64,000 nucleotides of DNA, taken from UBA11051 sp964390495 (GTDB taxonomy: Bacteria > Armatimonadota > Zipacnadia > Zipacnadales > UBA11051). A program made the translations under genes and the position numbers. The notes under the pieces are model-generated. The model searched no databases. It saw only the letters and a list, made by a program, of their open reading frames with translations, and was not told where the DNA came from. Of this stretch, positions 24,698 through 33,767 are shown in pieces. Position 1 is the stretch's first letter. Every line of letters begins with the position of its first letter. Location: NCBI GenBank assembly GCA_964390495.1, contig CAYMIN010000010.1, positions 1 through 64,000 of the forward strand, written 5' to 3'.

Positions 24698-26380
24698 TTA
24701 CATACTCTCCGGCGCGCTGATGCCCAGGAGGCCCAGGCAATTCGCCAGCACCTGACGCGTCGCCTCCGTTAGCGCCATCCGCGCCGTTGACATCGCCATA
24801 TCCTCGGCATTGAGCACCTGGCAGTTGGTGTAGAACTGGTGGAAAAGCTGTGTCAGCTCGCGCAGATAGGTCGTCAGGCGGTGGGGTGCCCGGGCCTCGG
24901 CGGCGCACTCCAGTTCGTGCGGATAATCCGCCAGCTTGCGCATCAGAGCCGCCTCGCACGGATCGGTCAGTAGCGACAGGTCCCTTTCGCTGTCAAATCT
25001 AAAGCCCCGCTTGTCCGCCTCTCTGGCGATGCTGCAGATGCGGGCGTGAGCGTACTGGACGTAATAGACCGGGTTCTCGTCCGACTGCTTGACCGCCAAA
25101 TCCAGGTCGAAGTCCAGGTGCGAATCGTTGCTGCGCATCAGGAAGAAGAAGCGGGCGACATCACTGCCGACCTCGTCAATCAGGTCGCGCACCGAGTAGA
25201 TCTGCCCCTTGCGCTTGGCCAGCTTGACCGTCTCGCCGCCGCGTATCAGGCGCACGTTCTGATAGACGATGATCTCGACACGCTCGAGGTCAAAGCCACA
25301 GGTAGCCAAGACCGCTCGCAGCCGGGGCACATAGCCCGCATGGTCGGGGCCTAAGACATAGATGAGCCGGTCGAAGCCGCGGGCGAATTTGTTGGCGGCA
25401 TAGGCGGCATCGGCGGCGATGTAGGTGGGCCGCCCGTCGCTGCGCACCAGCACGCGGTCGCTCTCATCGCCGAAGTCTTCGGTGCGCAGCCAGACCGCGC
25501 CATCTTTCTCGTAGGCCATGCCTTTTGCGGTCAAGCCGGCGATCTCGCGCTCGATGTCACCGTTGTCGTACAGCTCCTTCTCGGTGAACCAGCGGTCGAA
25601 CTCGATGCCGAAATCGCGCAGGTCGGCTTCGGCCTGCTCCACGACCTCATCCACCAGCAAGCTGAAGAAGTGGTAGGCGGCCTCGTCATCCCGCGGCAGG
25701 TCAGCGTACTTGGTGCCGTGTTCGTCTGCCAGCCGCCGGCCCATCTCGGTGACGTAATCGCCGTGATAGCCGTCCTCCGGGAACTCCACTTCACGGCCCA
25801 GCGCCTGCAGGTAACGCGCCTGAATTGATCTGCCGAAATTGAGTGCCTGGGTGTTATAGCGGCCGTCGTTGACGTAGTATTCGCGCTCGACCTCGTAGCC
25901 GGTTGCCTGCAGCATGGCGGCCAAAGCGTCGCCGAAAGGCGCGCCGCGAGCATTGCCGATATGCACCGGACCGACCGGATTAGCGCTGACGAACTCGACC
26001 TGGACCCGTTCCCCTGCGCCTCGGTGGCTGCGGCCATAGCCGCGTTCCAGGCTCAAGATTTTTCTCACTGTACTGGTGAACCACTCGGGGGCCATGAACA
26101 TATTGATGAAGCCGGGACCGGCAACTTCGACCTTTTCCAGCGGGAGTTGGGATTGCCGCAATTGGTCAGCCACAGCTTCGGCAAGCTCGCGCGGAGCCAT
26201 GCCGGCGTGCTTGGCGGCGACCAGGGCGAGGTTGGTGGAGAAATCGCCCATCTCCGGGCTGGGCGGATGGCTCAGTTGCTCGTTGATAGCGGTGTTGAGG
26301 CCATCAAGCTCTTCAGGCGTCAGTTCAGCGACGTTGCGTAGTGCGTCAACTAGAGCTGTGATAATGTCTGCGCGGGTCAT
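24698..26380 (-). CDS. argS: Arginyl-tRNA synthetase
   Basis: A 560-residue class I synthetase. The N-terminal Add-1 domain has the segment ELAEAVADQL. The HIGH signature appears as PVGPVHIGNARGAPFGDAL near residue 130. The catalytic domain continues with RPTYIAADAAYAANKF and GPDHAGYVPRL, and the KMSKS-like loop is KLAKRKGQIYSVRDLIDEVG, as in ArgS enzymes with a relaxed loop. The C-terminal anticodon-binding helical domain has YVQYAHARICSI and ends with LGLLGISAPESM. It charges tRNA-Arg. The downstream DUF1385 gene is divergent from rpmB and may share the transcript into argS. Confidence 0.97.
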   Translation of the reverse strand: MTRADIITALVDALRNVAELTPEELDGLNTAINEQLSHPPSPEMGDFSTNLALVAAKHAGMAPRELAEAVADQLRQSQLPLEKVEVAGPGFINMFMAPEWFTSTVRKILSLERGYGRSHRGAGERVQVEFVSANPVGPVHIGNARGAPFGDALAAMLQATGYEVEREYYVNDGRYNTQALNFGRSIQARYLQALGREVEFPEDGYHGDYVTEMGRRLADEHGTKYADLPRDDEAAYHFFSLLVDEVVEQAEADLRDFGIEFDRWFTEKELYDNGDIEREIAGLTAKGMAYEKDGAVWLRTEDFGDESDRVLVRSDGRPTYIAADAAYAANKFARGFDRLIYVLGPDHAGYVPRLRAVLATCGFDLERVEIIVYQNVRLIRGGETVKLAKRKGQIYSVRDLIDEVGSDVARFFFLMRSNDSHLDFDLDLAVKQSDENPVYYVQYAHARICSIAREADKRGFRFDSERDLSLLTDPCEAALMRKLADYPHELECAAEARAPHRLTTYLRELTQLFHQFYTNCQVLNAEDMAMSTARMALTEATRQVLANCLGLLGISAPESM

Positions 26381-26416
26381 AGAAGTGCCTCAGTGCGGCT
26401 GTTTCTGGGCAATGTC

Positions 26417-27280
26417 CTAGAAATCGAGCCAGATGTGTAAGTGGGTATGGACATAGTCGAGCAGGTGCATGGCCAGGAACAGGCCGATGAGCATCTGGGG
26501 CAGGCCCCGAATCCATAAAGACCGCAGCCACGGTACGCGGCGGTCCGGGTCCTGACGCCAGCGTTCCAGCAGCGTCTCCCCGGCCTTCATGCCGGCCCGC
26601 AACTGTGTCGGCGTCGGCGGCTTGGTGGTGAAGTGATTTTGCACGAAGTAGCCGGTATGGTAGCGGAAACGCCAGCCGAGCAGGCCGCCCAGCGCCGCCA
26701 GCGCCCAATGCACCGGCAACAGCGAGAAGAACAGCCCAACCGCAACCAGCACGCCGAACAGCAGCACCGTACCGCAGCGGGGGTGGACGCGAGGCATCTC
26801 GACGACATCATCATAGCGCAGATCGCCGAAATGCTCCATGGCTGTGACGACCTTGTGCTCCGCAGCATGATAGCCGGAGAGCGCCGAGACGCGCAGGATC
26901 AGCAGGAAGTTGATTAGAACTAGCACCTGAACGAAGGCCAACTCAGTCGCGGGAGACTGATCGCTACTAACCTGTAGGGCTATCCATGACAGTGACACTC
27001 CGGAGGCCTGCTGTAGCACCCAGGTCTCGATGTAGGTGAGGGCTGTGGCTAGGGCGAGCAGAGTCATGATATAGACACCGCCGAGCAGCAGATGCAGGCT
27101 GCTGGCGGAGCCGTAGGCACCATTGGACAGATGCACGCCAAGGGGCAGCGCCGTGCCGGTTATCCTCCTGGGGCGGGCACCAGGCAGCGCGCGGCCGGAT
27201 GCTGCCGCGGACGGTCGTGGAGCCGCGTAGGGCACAGGTGGCCCGAAAGCTCGCTCTTGTGTGCTTGCGTCGTCGCGCAT
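26417..27280 (-). CDS. DUF1385 family membrane protein
   Basis: A 287-residue integral membrane protein. The DUF1385 signature is clear: SGYHAAEHKVVTAMEHFGD near residue 140 and MPRVHPRCGTVLLFGVLVAV near 165, with His, Glu and Cys conserved. About five membrane helices are visible. The N-terminal 45 residues are Pro/Ala/Arg-rich and unlike the family; an internal start near the first helix is possible, since no good ribosome-binding site precedes the ATG at 27280. The usual family opening GGQAVIEGVMMR is missing. Function unknown. Confidence 0.82.
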   Translation of the reverse strand: MRDDASTQERAFGPPVPYAAPRPSAAASGRALPGARPRRITGTALPLGVHLSNGAYGSASSLHLLLGGVYIMTLLALATALTYIETWVLQQASGVSLSWIALQVSSDQSPATELAFVQVLVLINFLLILRVSALSGYHAAEHKVVTAMEHFGDLRYDDVVEMPRVHPRCGTVLLFGVLVAVGLFFSLLPVHWALAALGGLLGWRFRYHTGYFVQNHFTTKPPTPTQLRAGMKAGETLLERWRQDPDRRVPWLRSLWIRGLPQMLIGLFLAMHLLDYVHTHLHIWLDF

Positions 27281-27294
27281 GAGTATGCTATACT
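27265..27294 (+). promoter_or_regulatory. Predicted extended -10 promoter of rpmB
   Basis: TTGCGT (-35), an 18-base spacer and TATACT, preceded by TGC (extended -10). It overlaps the first codons of the divergent DUF1385 frame as drawn, another reason to suspect that the DUF1385 start lies further in. Confidence 0.6.
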
Positions 27295-27389
27295 AAGCCT
27301 CTCGTGGATGATATCGAGACAATCAGCGGCGCCTCGACAGGTGCTTGATGCCGTTGCCGGCGCCCGGCAATAGAAGGGACTGAAGTACC

Positions 27390-27581
27390 TTGGCCAGAGT
27401 TTGTCGAATCTGCGGCAAAAGACCTGAGTTTGGTGCTCAGGTGAGCAATTCACAGCGGCACACCAAGCGCAAGTTCATGCCGAACCTGCAGCGCATCAGG
27501 GTGAAGCAGCCCGGCGGCGGGTCCAGGCGCATGTGGGTATGCACCTCCTGCATCCGGGCCGACAAAGTCCAGAAGCCGTGA
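27390..27581 (+). CDS. rpmB: Large ribosomal subunit protein bL28, zinc-ribbon form
   Basis: A 63-residue protein starting at TTG. It has the L28 pattern: RVCRICGKRPEFGAQVSNSQ, then HTKRKFMPNLQRIRV and RRMWVCTSCIRADKV. Two Cys-x2-Cys pairs can bind zinc, the C+ form of L28. Length is typical. A promoter lies 95 bases upstream and a terminator follows, so it is monocistronic. Confidence 0.95.
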   Translation: MARVCRICGKRPEFGAQVSNSQRHTKRKFMPNLQRIRVKQPGGGSRRMWVCTSCIRADKVQKP

Positions 27582-27607
27582 TCTTCAACCCTGTGTGCAT
27601 GACCTGC

Positions 27608-27636
27608 AACGGCCGGGCCAGGTCCCGGTCGTTTCT
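27608..27636 (+). terminator. Likely terminator of rpmB
   Basis: A 10-bp stem AACGGCCGGG/CCCGGTCGTT with one G-T wobble and a 6-nt loop, followed by TTTC. The T-run is short. Confidence 0.55.
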
Positions 27637-27768
27637 ATTGTGAATATAGCGTTATGGCGTCAGATGTGGGCCGAATTATAGCACAGCGGGCGAATTAGGC
27701 GCAACTTGACCAGGCGACCAGCCCACTGTCAAATCCCCGCGCCCGTCCGCGAGCAGAAGGTCCGGCCG

Positions 27769-29166
27769 ATGCCCAGACCCACCGCTGCCATCAAGACCCT
27801 CGGCTGCAAGCTCAATCAGTACGAGAGCGAGCAGATGAGGGTGCAGTTGGAGAGCCTCGGTTACTGCATGATTGACTACGAGGCCGGGGCCGAGTTGTGC
27901 ATCGTCAACAGTTGCACCGTCACCTCCCGCACCGACCGCGATACCCGCCGTCTGGCCCGCCGCGCCAAACGCCTCAACCCTGGAGCCTATGTGGTGGTGG
28001 CCGGCTGCTATGTGGAAGTGGCCCGCCAGGACCTCGAAGCGATCCCCGAAATAGACCTGCTGATAGGCAACGCCGACAAAACCCGATTGGCCCAACTGTT
28101 GCCTTGCGCGGACGACGCCCCTGCTATGGCTGCCTGCTACGGCGACGCCGGGCCGATTATCTCCCACTTCTCCGGCCATACGCGGGCCTTCGTGAAGGTG
28201 CAAGAGGGCTGCAACGCCCGCTGCGCCTACTGTATTATTCCCGAGGCGCGGGGCCCCTCACGTAGCGTCGAGCCACAGCAGGTGCTGAGCCAATGCCGGG
28301 CGCTGGCCGAGGTCGGATGTCCGGAAATAGTCTTCATCGGCACCCACCTGGGGCAATACGGCCGCGATCTGGAGAGCAACATTGACCTGGCCGAACTCCT
28401 CAGCCGGGCCTGCGAGCTGCCGGTGCCGCGAGTGCGCTTGAGCTCGCTGGAGCCTCGCGAAATCAGCCGCGAAATCGTCGCGATGATACAGGAGGGTGGC
28501 CGGGCGCTTGAGGTTGGCCTCACCCCCGACCCCTCTCCCGGCGGGAGAGGGGCAAAGGCAAAAAACGGACAAGGCCGGGTCCTTGATGGCGATGGCGAGC
28601 TGGCTGTTTTCGGCAAGCTCTGTCGGCACCTGCATATCCCGCTGCAAAGCGGCTGTGACAGCGTGCTGCAGCGCATGAACCGGCCCTATGACACTGCCTT
28701 CTATCGCGAGCTGGTGCTTCGAATCAAGGATCTCCAGCCCGACACCGGCATCGGGGCTGATGTGATCGTCGGCTTCCCCGGCGAGACCGATGCGGAGTTC
28801 GAGGCGACGCGTCAGTTCATCGAGAGCCTGCCGCTTTCGTACCTGCACGTGTTCACCTACTCCCAGCGGCGCGGGACACCGGCGGCCGAGATGCCCCAGC
28901 AGGTTGATTACGAGGTGCGCAAGGCCCGCAATCATCTGCTGCGTCATATCTCCGAGCATAAACGCGAGCAATTCGCCCAAAGCATGGTCGGCAAGTGTCT
29001 GGAGGTCGTCTTACAAACCCCGCAGGACAACGGAACAGTGCGGGGAATAAGTGACAACTATTTGCAGGTTGAGGTAGCAGGCGCAGCGGGGAAGTCCGGC
29101 GAAGTGGTCAAAGTCGAGATCGAGGCCGCCAAGGCCGCGCGCCTCGCGGGCCGCTTGGCGGAGTAG
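27769..29166 (+). CDS. mtaB: tRNA t6A37 methylthiotransferase MtaB, with internal insert
   Basis: A 465-residue radical SAM enzyme that adds a methylthio group to threonylcarbamoyladenosine-37 of tRNA. The N-terminal UPF0004 domain begins IKTLGCKLNQYESEQM. The radical SAM cluster motif is EGCNARCAYCIIPEARG near residue 150. HLHIPLQSGCDSVLQRMNRPY follows, and the C-terminus forms a TRAM domain. Between the SSLEPREIS segment and CRHLHIPLQSG about 35 extra residues appear, including GLTPDPSPGGRGAKAKNGQG. They are encoded by a palindromic repeat and absent from usual family members. The ATG at 27769 gives the normal N-terminus. Confidence 0.93.
   Translation: MPRPTAAIKTLGCKLNQYESEQMRVQLESLGYCMIDYEAGAELCIVNSCTVTSRTDRDTRRLARRAKRLNPGAYVVVAGCYVEVARQDLEAIPEIDLLIGNADKTRLAQLLPCADDAPAMAACYGDAGPIISHFSGHTRAFVKVQEGCNARCAYCIIPEARGPSRSVEPQQVLSQCRALAEVGCPEIVFIGTHLGQYGRDLESNIDLAELLSRACELPVPRVRLSSLEPREISREIVAMIQEGGRALEVGLTPDPSPGGRGAKAKNGQGRVLDGDGELAVFGKLCRHLHIPLQSGCDSVLQRMNRPYDTAFYRELVLRIKDLQPDTGIGADVIVGFPGETDAEFEATRQFIESLPLSYLHVFTYSQRRGTPAAEMPQQVDYEVRKARNHLLRHISEHKREQFAQSMVGKCLEVVLQTPQDNGTVRGISDNYLQVEVAGAAGKSGEVVKVEIEAAKAARLAGRLAE
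28530..28552. repeat. Palindromic repeat inserted in the mtaB coding frame
   Basis: Perfect 10-bp arms CCCCTCTCCC/GGGAGAGGGG with a 3-nt loop. Translated in frame within mtaB as DPSPGGRGA without a stop. Confidence 0.7.
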
Positions 29167-29191
29167 AAGGCGCTTTCAAGGAGATGAAAAG

Positions 29192-30412
29192 ATGGCAAAG
29201 CTGGCTATCAACGGAGGCGAGCAAGTTCGCACCAAGCCCTGGCCGTCCTGGCCGATCTGGGACGAGCGGGATGTCAAAGCCATGGAAGACACTGTCCGCA
29301 GCGGGCGCTGGGGACGTCTCGGCGAGAATACCCAGGCCGAAAAGTTCGAGAATGTTTTCGCCGAATACCAGGATGCCAAGTACGGTGTCGCCGTCACCAG
29401 CGGCACTGCCGCGCTGACCATTGCGCTGAAAGCCGCCGGTGTTGACATCGGCGATGAAGTGATCGTGCCGCCGTACACCTTCGTGGCCAGCGCGAGTTCG
29501 GTCTTGCAGAATAACGCTATACCGATCTTTGTGGATGTTGAGTTGGAGACGCGCAACCTTGATCCTGACGCTATCGAGGCGGCTATTACACCCCGCACCA
29601 CGGCGGTGATGCCGGTGCACTTCAGCGGCCGGGCCTGCGACATGGAGCGCATCCTGGCGATTGCGGAAAAGCACGGTCTGGCGGTCGTCGAGGACGCCGC
29701 CCACTGCTGGGGAGCGACCTGGAACGATCGCAAGCTGGGGGCCGTCGGCGACATCGGCGGTATCAGCTTCCAGGCCAGCAAGCACCTCAACTGCGGCGAA
29801 GGCGGCATTATACTGACCAATGACGAGGAACTGGCGGCCAAGGCCTTCTCCTACCATCACATCGGTCGCATCCCCGGGCGGCCCTTCTACGAGCACCATT
29901 TCATCGGCTGGAACTTCCGCATCACCGAGTTCCAGGCCGCGATACTGCTGACCCAATTCGAGCGCCTGGAGGAGCAGACCCAGCGCCGGCATGAGAACGG
30001 TCTGTATCTTGACGAGCAGCTCGGCCAGATCGAGGGCCTGACTCCGCTGCGCCGTGATCCGTATATGACCCGCATCGCCCGCCATAGCCCCTGCATGCTG
30101 TATGATGAGGCGACTGTCGGTGTGCCGATCGGCAAGTTCCAGGAGGCGGTTCGGGCCGAGGGGGTCGGCTGCGGCGGCGGCTATCCTCACCCGCTTTACC
30201 GGAATCCACTATTCACGGGCAAGCAGTTCGGCCGCATCACCGAGATGGTGGACTTCCCCGACTATGCCGACATGTACCTGCCCAACTCCGAGCGGCTGTG
30301 CCAGGAGCTAATCAGCTTCCCTCAGACCCACCTGCTGGGCACCCGCGAAGACATGGCCGACATCGTCGCCGCCGTCGCGAAGGTCGCGGAGAACACCGAC
30401 GAGCTGCGCTGA
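29192..30412 (+). CDS. DegT/DnrJ/EryC1/StrS-family PLP aminotransferase
   Basis: A 406-residue fold-type I PLP enzyme. GVAVTSGTAALTIALKAAGV places the cofactor phosphate loop, and VVEDAAHCWGATW carries the Asp that contacts the pyridine ring. ISFQASKHLNCGEGGIILT holds the Schiff-base Lys near residue 200. Members transaminate keto-sugars or cyclitols for surface glycans and secondary metabolites; the substrate is not readable here. It starts 25 bases after mtaB. The next stretch downstream is a decayed gene. Confidence 0.9.
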   Translation: MAKLAINGGEQVRTKPWPSWPIWDERDVKAMEDTVRSGRWGRLGENTQAEKFENVFAEYQDAKYGVAVTSGTAALTIALKAAGVDIGDEVIVPPYTFVASASSVLQNNAIPIFVDVELETRNLDPDAIEAAITPRTTAVMPVHFSGRACDMERILAIAEKHGLAVVEDAAHCWGATWNDRKLGAVGDIGGISFQASKHLNCGEGGIILTNDEELAAKAFSYHHIGRIPGRPFYEHHFIGWNFRITEFQAAILLTQFERLEEQTQRRHENGLYLDEQLGQIEGLTPLRRDPYMTRIARHSPCMLYDEATVGVPIGKFQEAVRAEGVGCGGGYPHPLYRNPLFTGKQFGRITEMVDFPDYADMYLPNSERLCQELISFPQTHLLGTREDMADIVAAVAKVAENTDELR

Positions 30413-30466
30413 GGTGCCTCGCCCATGCCGGGACAGCGCCTGGCAGAGGCGGAACAGCCCTGCTAG

Positions 30467-31056
30467 GTAATACAAAGGTGCGGTCATCCGGAATGGGCCG
30501 GCTCCGCAGCCGCCATCCGTAACCACATCGAGCATGACCTGATCGCCAACGGTGCCCGCACCATGATGGAGGATGGCGCCAAGGGCTCGCGCTAGTACGG
30601 CGGCGACAGGGGTGATGTCGAGTACACCGTGGCCTTGCTGGGGGTGGTGGTTGATGATGAAGGGACCAAGGAGGAACTGCTTGAGTGGCCCTTTACGGTA
30701 CTGATTTCAGGCTCGAACTGCCGGTGGCCCAATATCAGGGCATCATCACCGATATGGACCTCGACATGGACGAACACAACTGCGTTTATACCGATCTCGA
30801 GCTGCCCGTCGGCAAGGCCCTGGCCGGCAACTGGCTGGATATCGCCAACGACGGGGGCCAGGACGCCCGCTACGAGATTAGGGAAATCCGCCGCGAGGCA
30901 GGTCGCACGGTCATAGACCTCGGTGATATTACCTTCATTCGTTCTGTCAAGAACCCCGAGAACTACGAGGCCGGCTATATCTACAATTTCGAGATCGGCA
31001 ACAGCTTCACGATTCCGGCAGCGGCATGGATGGAGCGGGATAGCGAGGACCAGTAG
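30467..31056 (+). pseudogene. Decayed gene, broken by a stop and a frameshift
   Basis: One frame runs HPEWAGSAAAIRNHIEHDL to a TAG at about 30594, then continues as YGGDRGDVEYTVALLGVVV. Around 30690 the coding signal moves to another frame, giving a 123-codon open end (30685-31056) with LDIANDGGQDARYEI and NPENYEAGYIYNFEIGNSFT. The tail looks like a beta-sandwich seen at the end of secreted polysaccharide-active enzymes, but I cannot assign a family. A strong hairpin follows. An intact short gene at 30685 is the alternative. Confidence 0.45.
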
Positions 31057-31088
31057 GAACTCGGGGCGGAAAGCCTTCAGAAGACACC

Positions 31089-31123
31089 CAGGGCCTGACC
31101 GATCAGCATCCGGTCAGGCCCTG
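31089..31123 (+). terminator. Strong hairpin, probable terminator
   Basis: A perfect 13-bp stem CAGGGCCTGACCG/CGGTCAGGCCCTG with a 9-nt loop. Only two T follow. It lies between the decayed gene and the convergent esterase-like gene. Confidence 0.6.
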
Positions 31124-31226
31124 TTCGCCCCCTGCCCGTCCCCCCTAACGGGCCTCCCCATACCGCCTCACTCATCACCCTCTGCTCGCCACCACCTGCG
31201 TTTGCGGTCGCTTCTCCCGCCCTGTT

Positions 31227-32210
31227 TCATCTGCGCAACAGATACCTTCCCGGGTCACTCGGCTGTTGGCTCTCAACACCGCGCACGTACCCGATGCTCT
31301 GCAGCCACCAATGGGTCCTGGCGTAGAAGTCTTGGCGGCCCTCGGTTCCCAAGTGGTCCTCATAGTCAGTCACCGCCAACTGCTTTTGGCTGCGCAGATG
31401 GTTGTAGATGGCCAGGACCTGTTCCGGTGTGGCGATTTGGTCTTGCAGGCTCATCGTCACCAGAGCCGGCGTTGTGACCTCCGGAGCGAAGTTGAAAAAA
31501 TCGAAATATGTAAAACTGCGGCGCAGTTCGTCATCGGTTTTGCGGCTGGCGACCTGGTTCAGCGGGCGCAGCACTGTCGGCGAATCGGCGGGTGTGCCCA
31601 TTTTCAGATAGTGAAAGCCGGGCACCGGCTGGTGAACGGCGATGAAGGCGACCAGGTCCGGCTCCAGTGCGGCTAGAGCTACCGCAACTGCCCCGCCCAG
31701 GCCCTCGCCGACGATGCCGACGCGTGGCTCGTGAACGTCCGGTTGGGATAGGAGGTACCTGAGGCTGTGGCGCGCCGCCAGCACGACATCCCTCAGCGGA
31801 CAGCAACTTCGGTCAAAAGCGCCGCTCATGGCCCAGCCCTCCCGCCGCGAAGAGTCCGGCAGCAGCGTCAGATGCAGGCTCACCTTGCCCTCCAGCGGGG
31901 CGATATAATCATCAGCAGCCCACCAGTCGGTAAGGTGCAGGATCGGGACCGTCAGGGTGGCTTCCTTACATTCGGTCACCTCTCCGCGACAGGTTTGCTG
32001 GTTGCCGCTGGCGAAGATAGAGAACGGCTTTACTGCCGAGACAGCGGGGGCTTTGGCTAATACGGACTGGTAGGCGGCGGTGCTCCAGAAGGCGTAGAAA
32101 TCATCCTGCCTGGTGAGCTCGGGGAGCCACTGCTTCCATTCGGTCGGGATACTCCAGGCGGTGGTGGCGAAGAGCAGGCAGATTGCGAAGGCCGAGATGG
32201 GGCGGTGCAT
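31227..32210 (-). CDS. Secreted acetyl-xylan-esterase-like (AXE1) protein lacking the nucleophile Ser
   Basis: A 327-residue alpha/beta-hydrolase-like protein with a signal peptide (MHRPISAFAICLLFATTAWS). The order of segments fits AXE1/cephalosporin-C deacetylase: an N-terminal domain, RHSLRYLLSQPDVHEPRVGI, the nucleophile elbow, LVTMSLQDQIATP with the acid, and YEDHLG with the His. The elbow reads GEGLGG where active members have G-x-S-x-GG, so Gly replaces the catalytic Ser. A conventional esterase mechanism is therefore unlikely. The ATG at 32210 has GGAAGAAG upstream; a longer frame exists but would bury the signal. Confidence 0.75.
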   Translation of the reverse strand: MHRPISAFAICLLFATTAWSIPTEWKQWLPELTRQDDFYAFWSTAAYQSVLAKAPAVSAVKPFSIFASGNQQTCRGEVTECKEATLTVPILHLTDWWAADDYIAPLEGKVSLHLTLLPDSSRREGWAMSGAFDRSCCPLRDVVLAARHSLRYLLSQPDVHEPRVGIVGEGLGGAVAVALAALEPDLVAFIAVHQPVPGFHYLKMGTPADSPTVLRPLNQVASRKTDDELRRSFTYFDFFNFAPEVTTPALVTMSLQDQIATPEQVLAIYNHLRSQKQLAVTDYEDHLGTEGRQDFYARTHWWLQSIGYVRGVESQQPSDPGRYLLRR

Positions 32211-32485
32211 TTGGTCACTTCTTCCTTTCGTCCCCGGTTGGCGGAGGTCGGATTGTGGGTCCGACACCAGCTTCGAGGGACGGGTGCGTGGGTGGTATCG
32301 CTACTATCGGGAGAAGGGCAGCGGCGGCCTGTAAGCTGGCTGTAACCTGGGAGTAAATTCACCTGCCGGTAGCCGCTGCGGTAGTGATGCCAGAGAGCGG
32401 CGGGTCTGGGAGTGAGATTCGGGGCAGGTACTCGGCCCCGGGCGTCCAATAAACAGATATGAGACTACTGCAGGTGGTGAAAATA

Positions 32486-33763
32486 ATGAGAACCCTGGGC
32501 GTGACCATGCTGGTGGTTGGCTTGGCCGTGGCGGTCGGCTATTGCGATAAGGTTTACTATCGGGCGGCTGATGGCTCCTGGGCGAGTATGGAGGCTGCCG
32601 TCGCGGCGGGGCGGCTGCACATTCGGATCGGCCCGCAGGCGGCCCCCAACGGTGAAGCCGTTCTGGTCATCAATAAGCCCGAGTGGATGGTACTGGATGA
32701 CACGGAAGCGCCCGCCCTGTCGGGTTTGAAGGTCAACGGCCAGGCTCGGCCCGCTTCGACCGATACCTTGCAGCTTGGATGCTTCGGCGGGGATACGGCG
32801 GATGTGGTCATCGGGGTCAAGGATGACAAGAACCCGATAGAGGCTGCGAGCGCCGGCTTCCGGCTTAGCGAGGCTCCGGAGGTGACGGTGGAGATTGACC
32901 GCAGCGGCCTGGGTCCGCCCCAGAGCTCCGGGCGGCTGGTGGCGAAGTTGGTCGGGCTGAAGGCCGGGCAGTACCAGGGCACGCTGAGTCTGTCGGATAT
33001 GGCTCCGCTGAGCAACTCCCGAAGCTGGCCGGTGAGTTTCACCGTCATGGGCATCTCGGTCAGTGAGGACAAGCAGACGGTGTCGCTGGCCGGCCTGGGA
33101 GCCGGCTATGTGATGGCGACCGGAAAGAAGGAACAGCAGCTTCTGCTGCCCAACGGCCTGTGGGCCAAGCTGACCTCGAACATGGGAGGGGGGCGCTACT
33201 ACTATCCGCGCGAGTTCACTGATGTCGAGATCACCAAGGATACCGAGCAGGAAAAGACGGTGCTGATCACCGCCAATGTCGTGGACCTCGAGGACAACCC
33301 CAGCGATGGTCTGGTCAAGCTGGAATATGAGCTTACCGTACGCTCCGACACACCGGCGGTGCTGGTCACCACCCGCTCCATCAACATATCTGACAAGGAT
33401 GTTGGCAATAGCCCTAACTGGGGCTGGCTCTCGTGTCCCTACTACTTCACCCCCGCCGGCAAGCAGGAGTGGAGCAGCGGCGAGGGTAAGGACAGGTACA
33501 GCACTATCGGGAAGGTGGGCTGGCTATGGCTGGCCCCCAGGAGCGAAGGACAACCCGGTCTGCTATGGGCCTCGGCTGACAAGTTCGGCGAATTCATGGG
33601 TGGCAACATTCTCTTGTACGGCAGCGGGCGCACCACCAAGCCCGGCGAGTTCGTCACCATGAAGCTGGCCTTCGCCCCGGCTGACAGCCCCGGCGAGGCG
33701 GAGAAGATCTACCAGGACCTGCTGGCTAAGGGCCTGGTGACAGCAGTCGAGGAGGGTGAATAG
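32486..33763 (+). CDS. Secreted protein of unknown function, tandem paralogue A
   Basis: A 425-residue protein with a signal peptide (MRTLGVTMLVVGLAVAVGYC). It begins DKVYYRAADGSWASMEAAV, followed by beta-rich repeats including KPEWMVLDDTEAPALSGLKV and GLGPPQSSGRLVAKL. It is collinear over its whole length with the next gene and clearly homologous to it. Possible Ig-like or carbohydrate-binding folds are suggested by the alternating hydrophobic pattern, but no family is recognised. The ATG at 32486 has AGGTGGTGA upstream; ATG 32459 is an alternative. Confidence 0.8.
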   Translation: MRTLGVTMLVVGLAVAVGYCDKVYYRAADGSWASMEAAVAAGRLHIRIGPQAAPNGEAVLVINKPEWMVLDDTEAPALSGLKVNGQARPASTDTLQLGCFGGDTADVVIGVKDDKNPIEAASAGFRLSEAPEVTVEIDRSGLGPPQSSGRLVAKLVGLKAGQYQGTLSLSDMAPLSNSRSWPVSFTVMGISVSEDKQTVSLAGLGAGYVMATGKKEQQLLLPNGLWAKLTSNMGGGRYYYPREFTDVEITKDTEQEKTVLITANVVDLEDNPSDGLVKLEYELTVRSDTPAVLVTTRSINISDKDVGNSPNWGWLSCPYYFTPAGKQEWSSGEGKDRYSTIGKVGWLWLAPRSEGQPGLLWASADKFGEFMGGNILLYGSGRTTKPGEFVTMKLAFAPADSPGEAEKIYQDLLAKGLVTAVEEGE

Positions 33764-33767
33764 CTCC

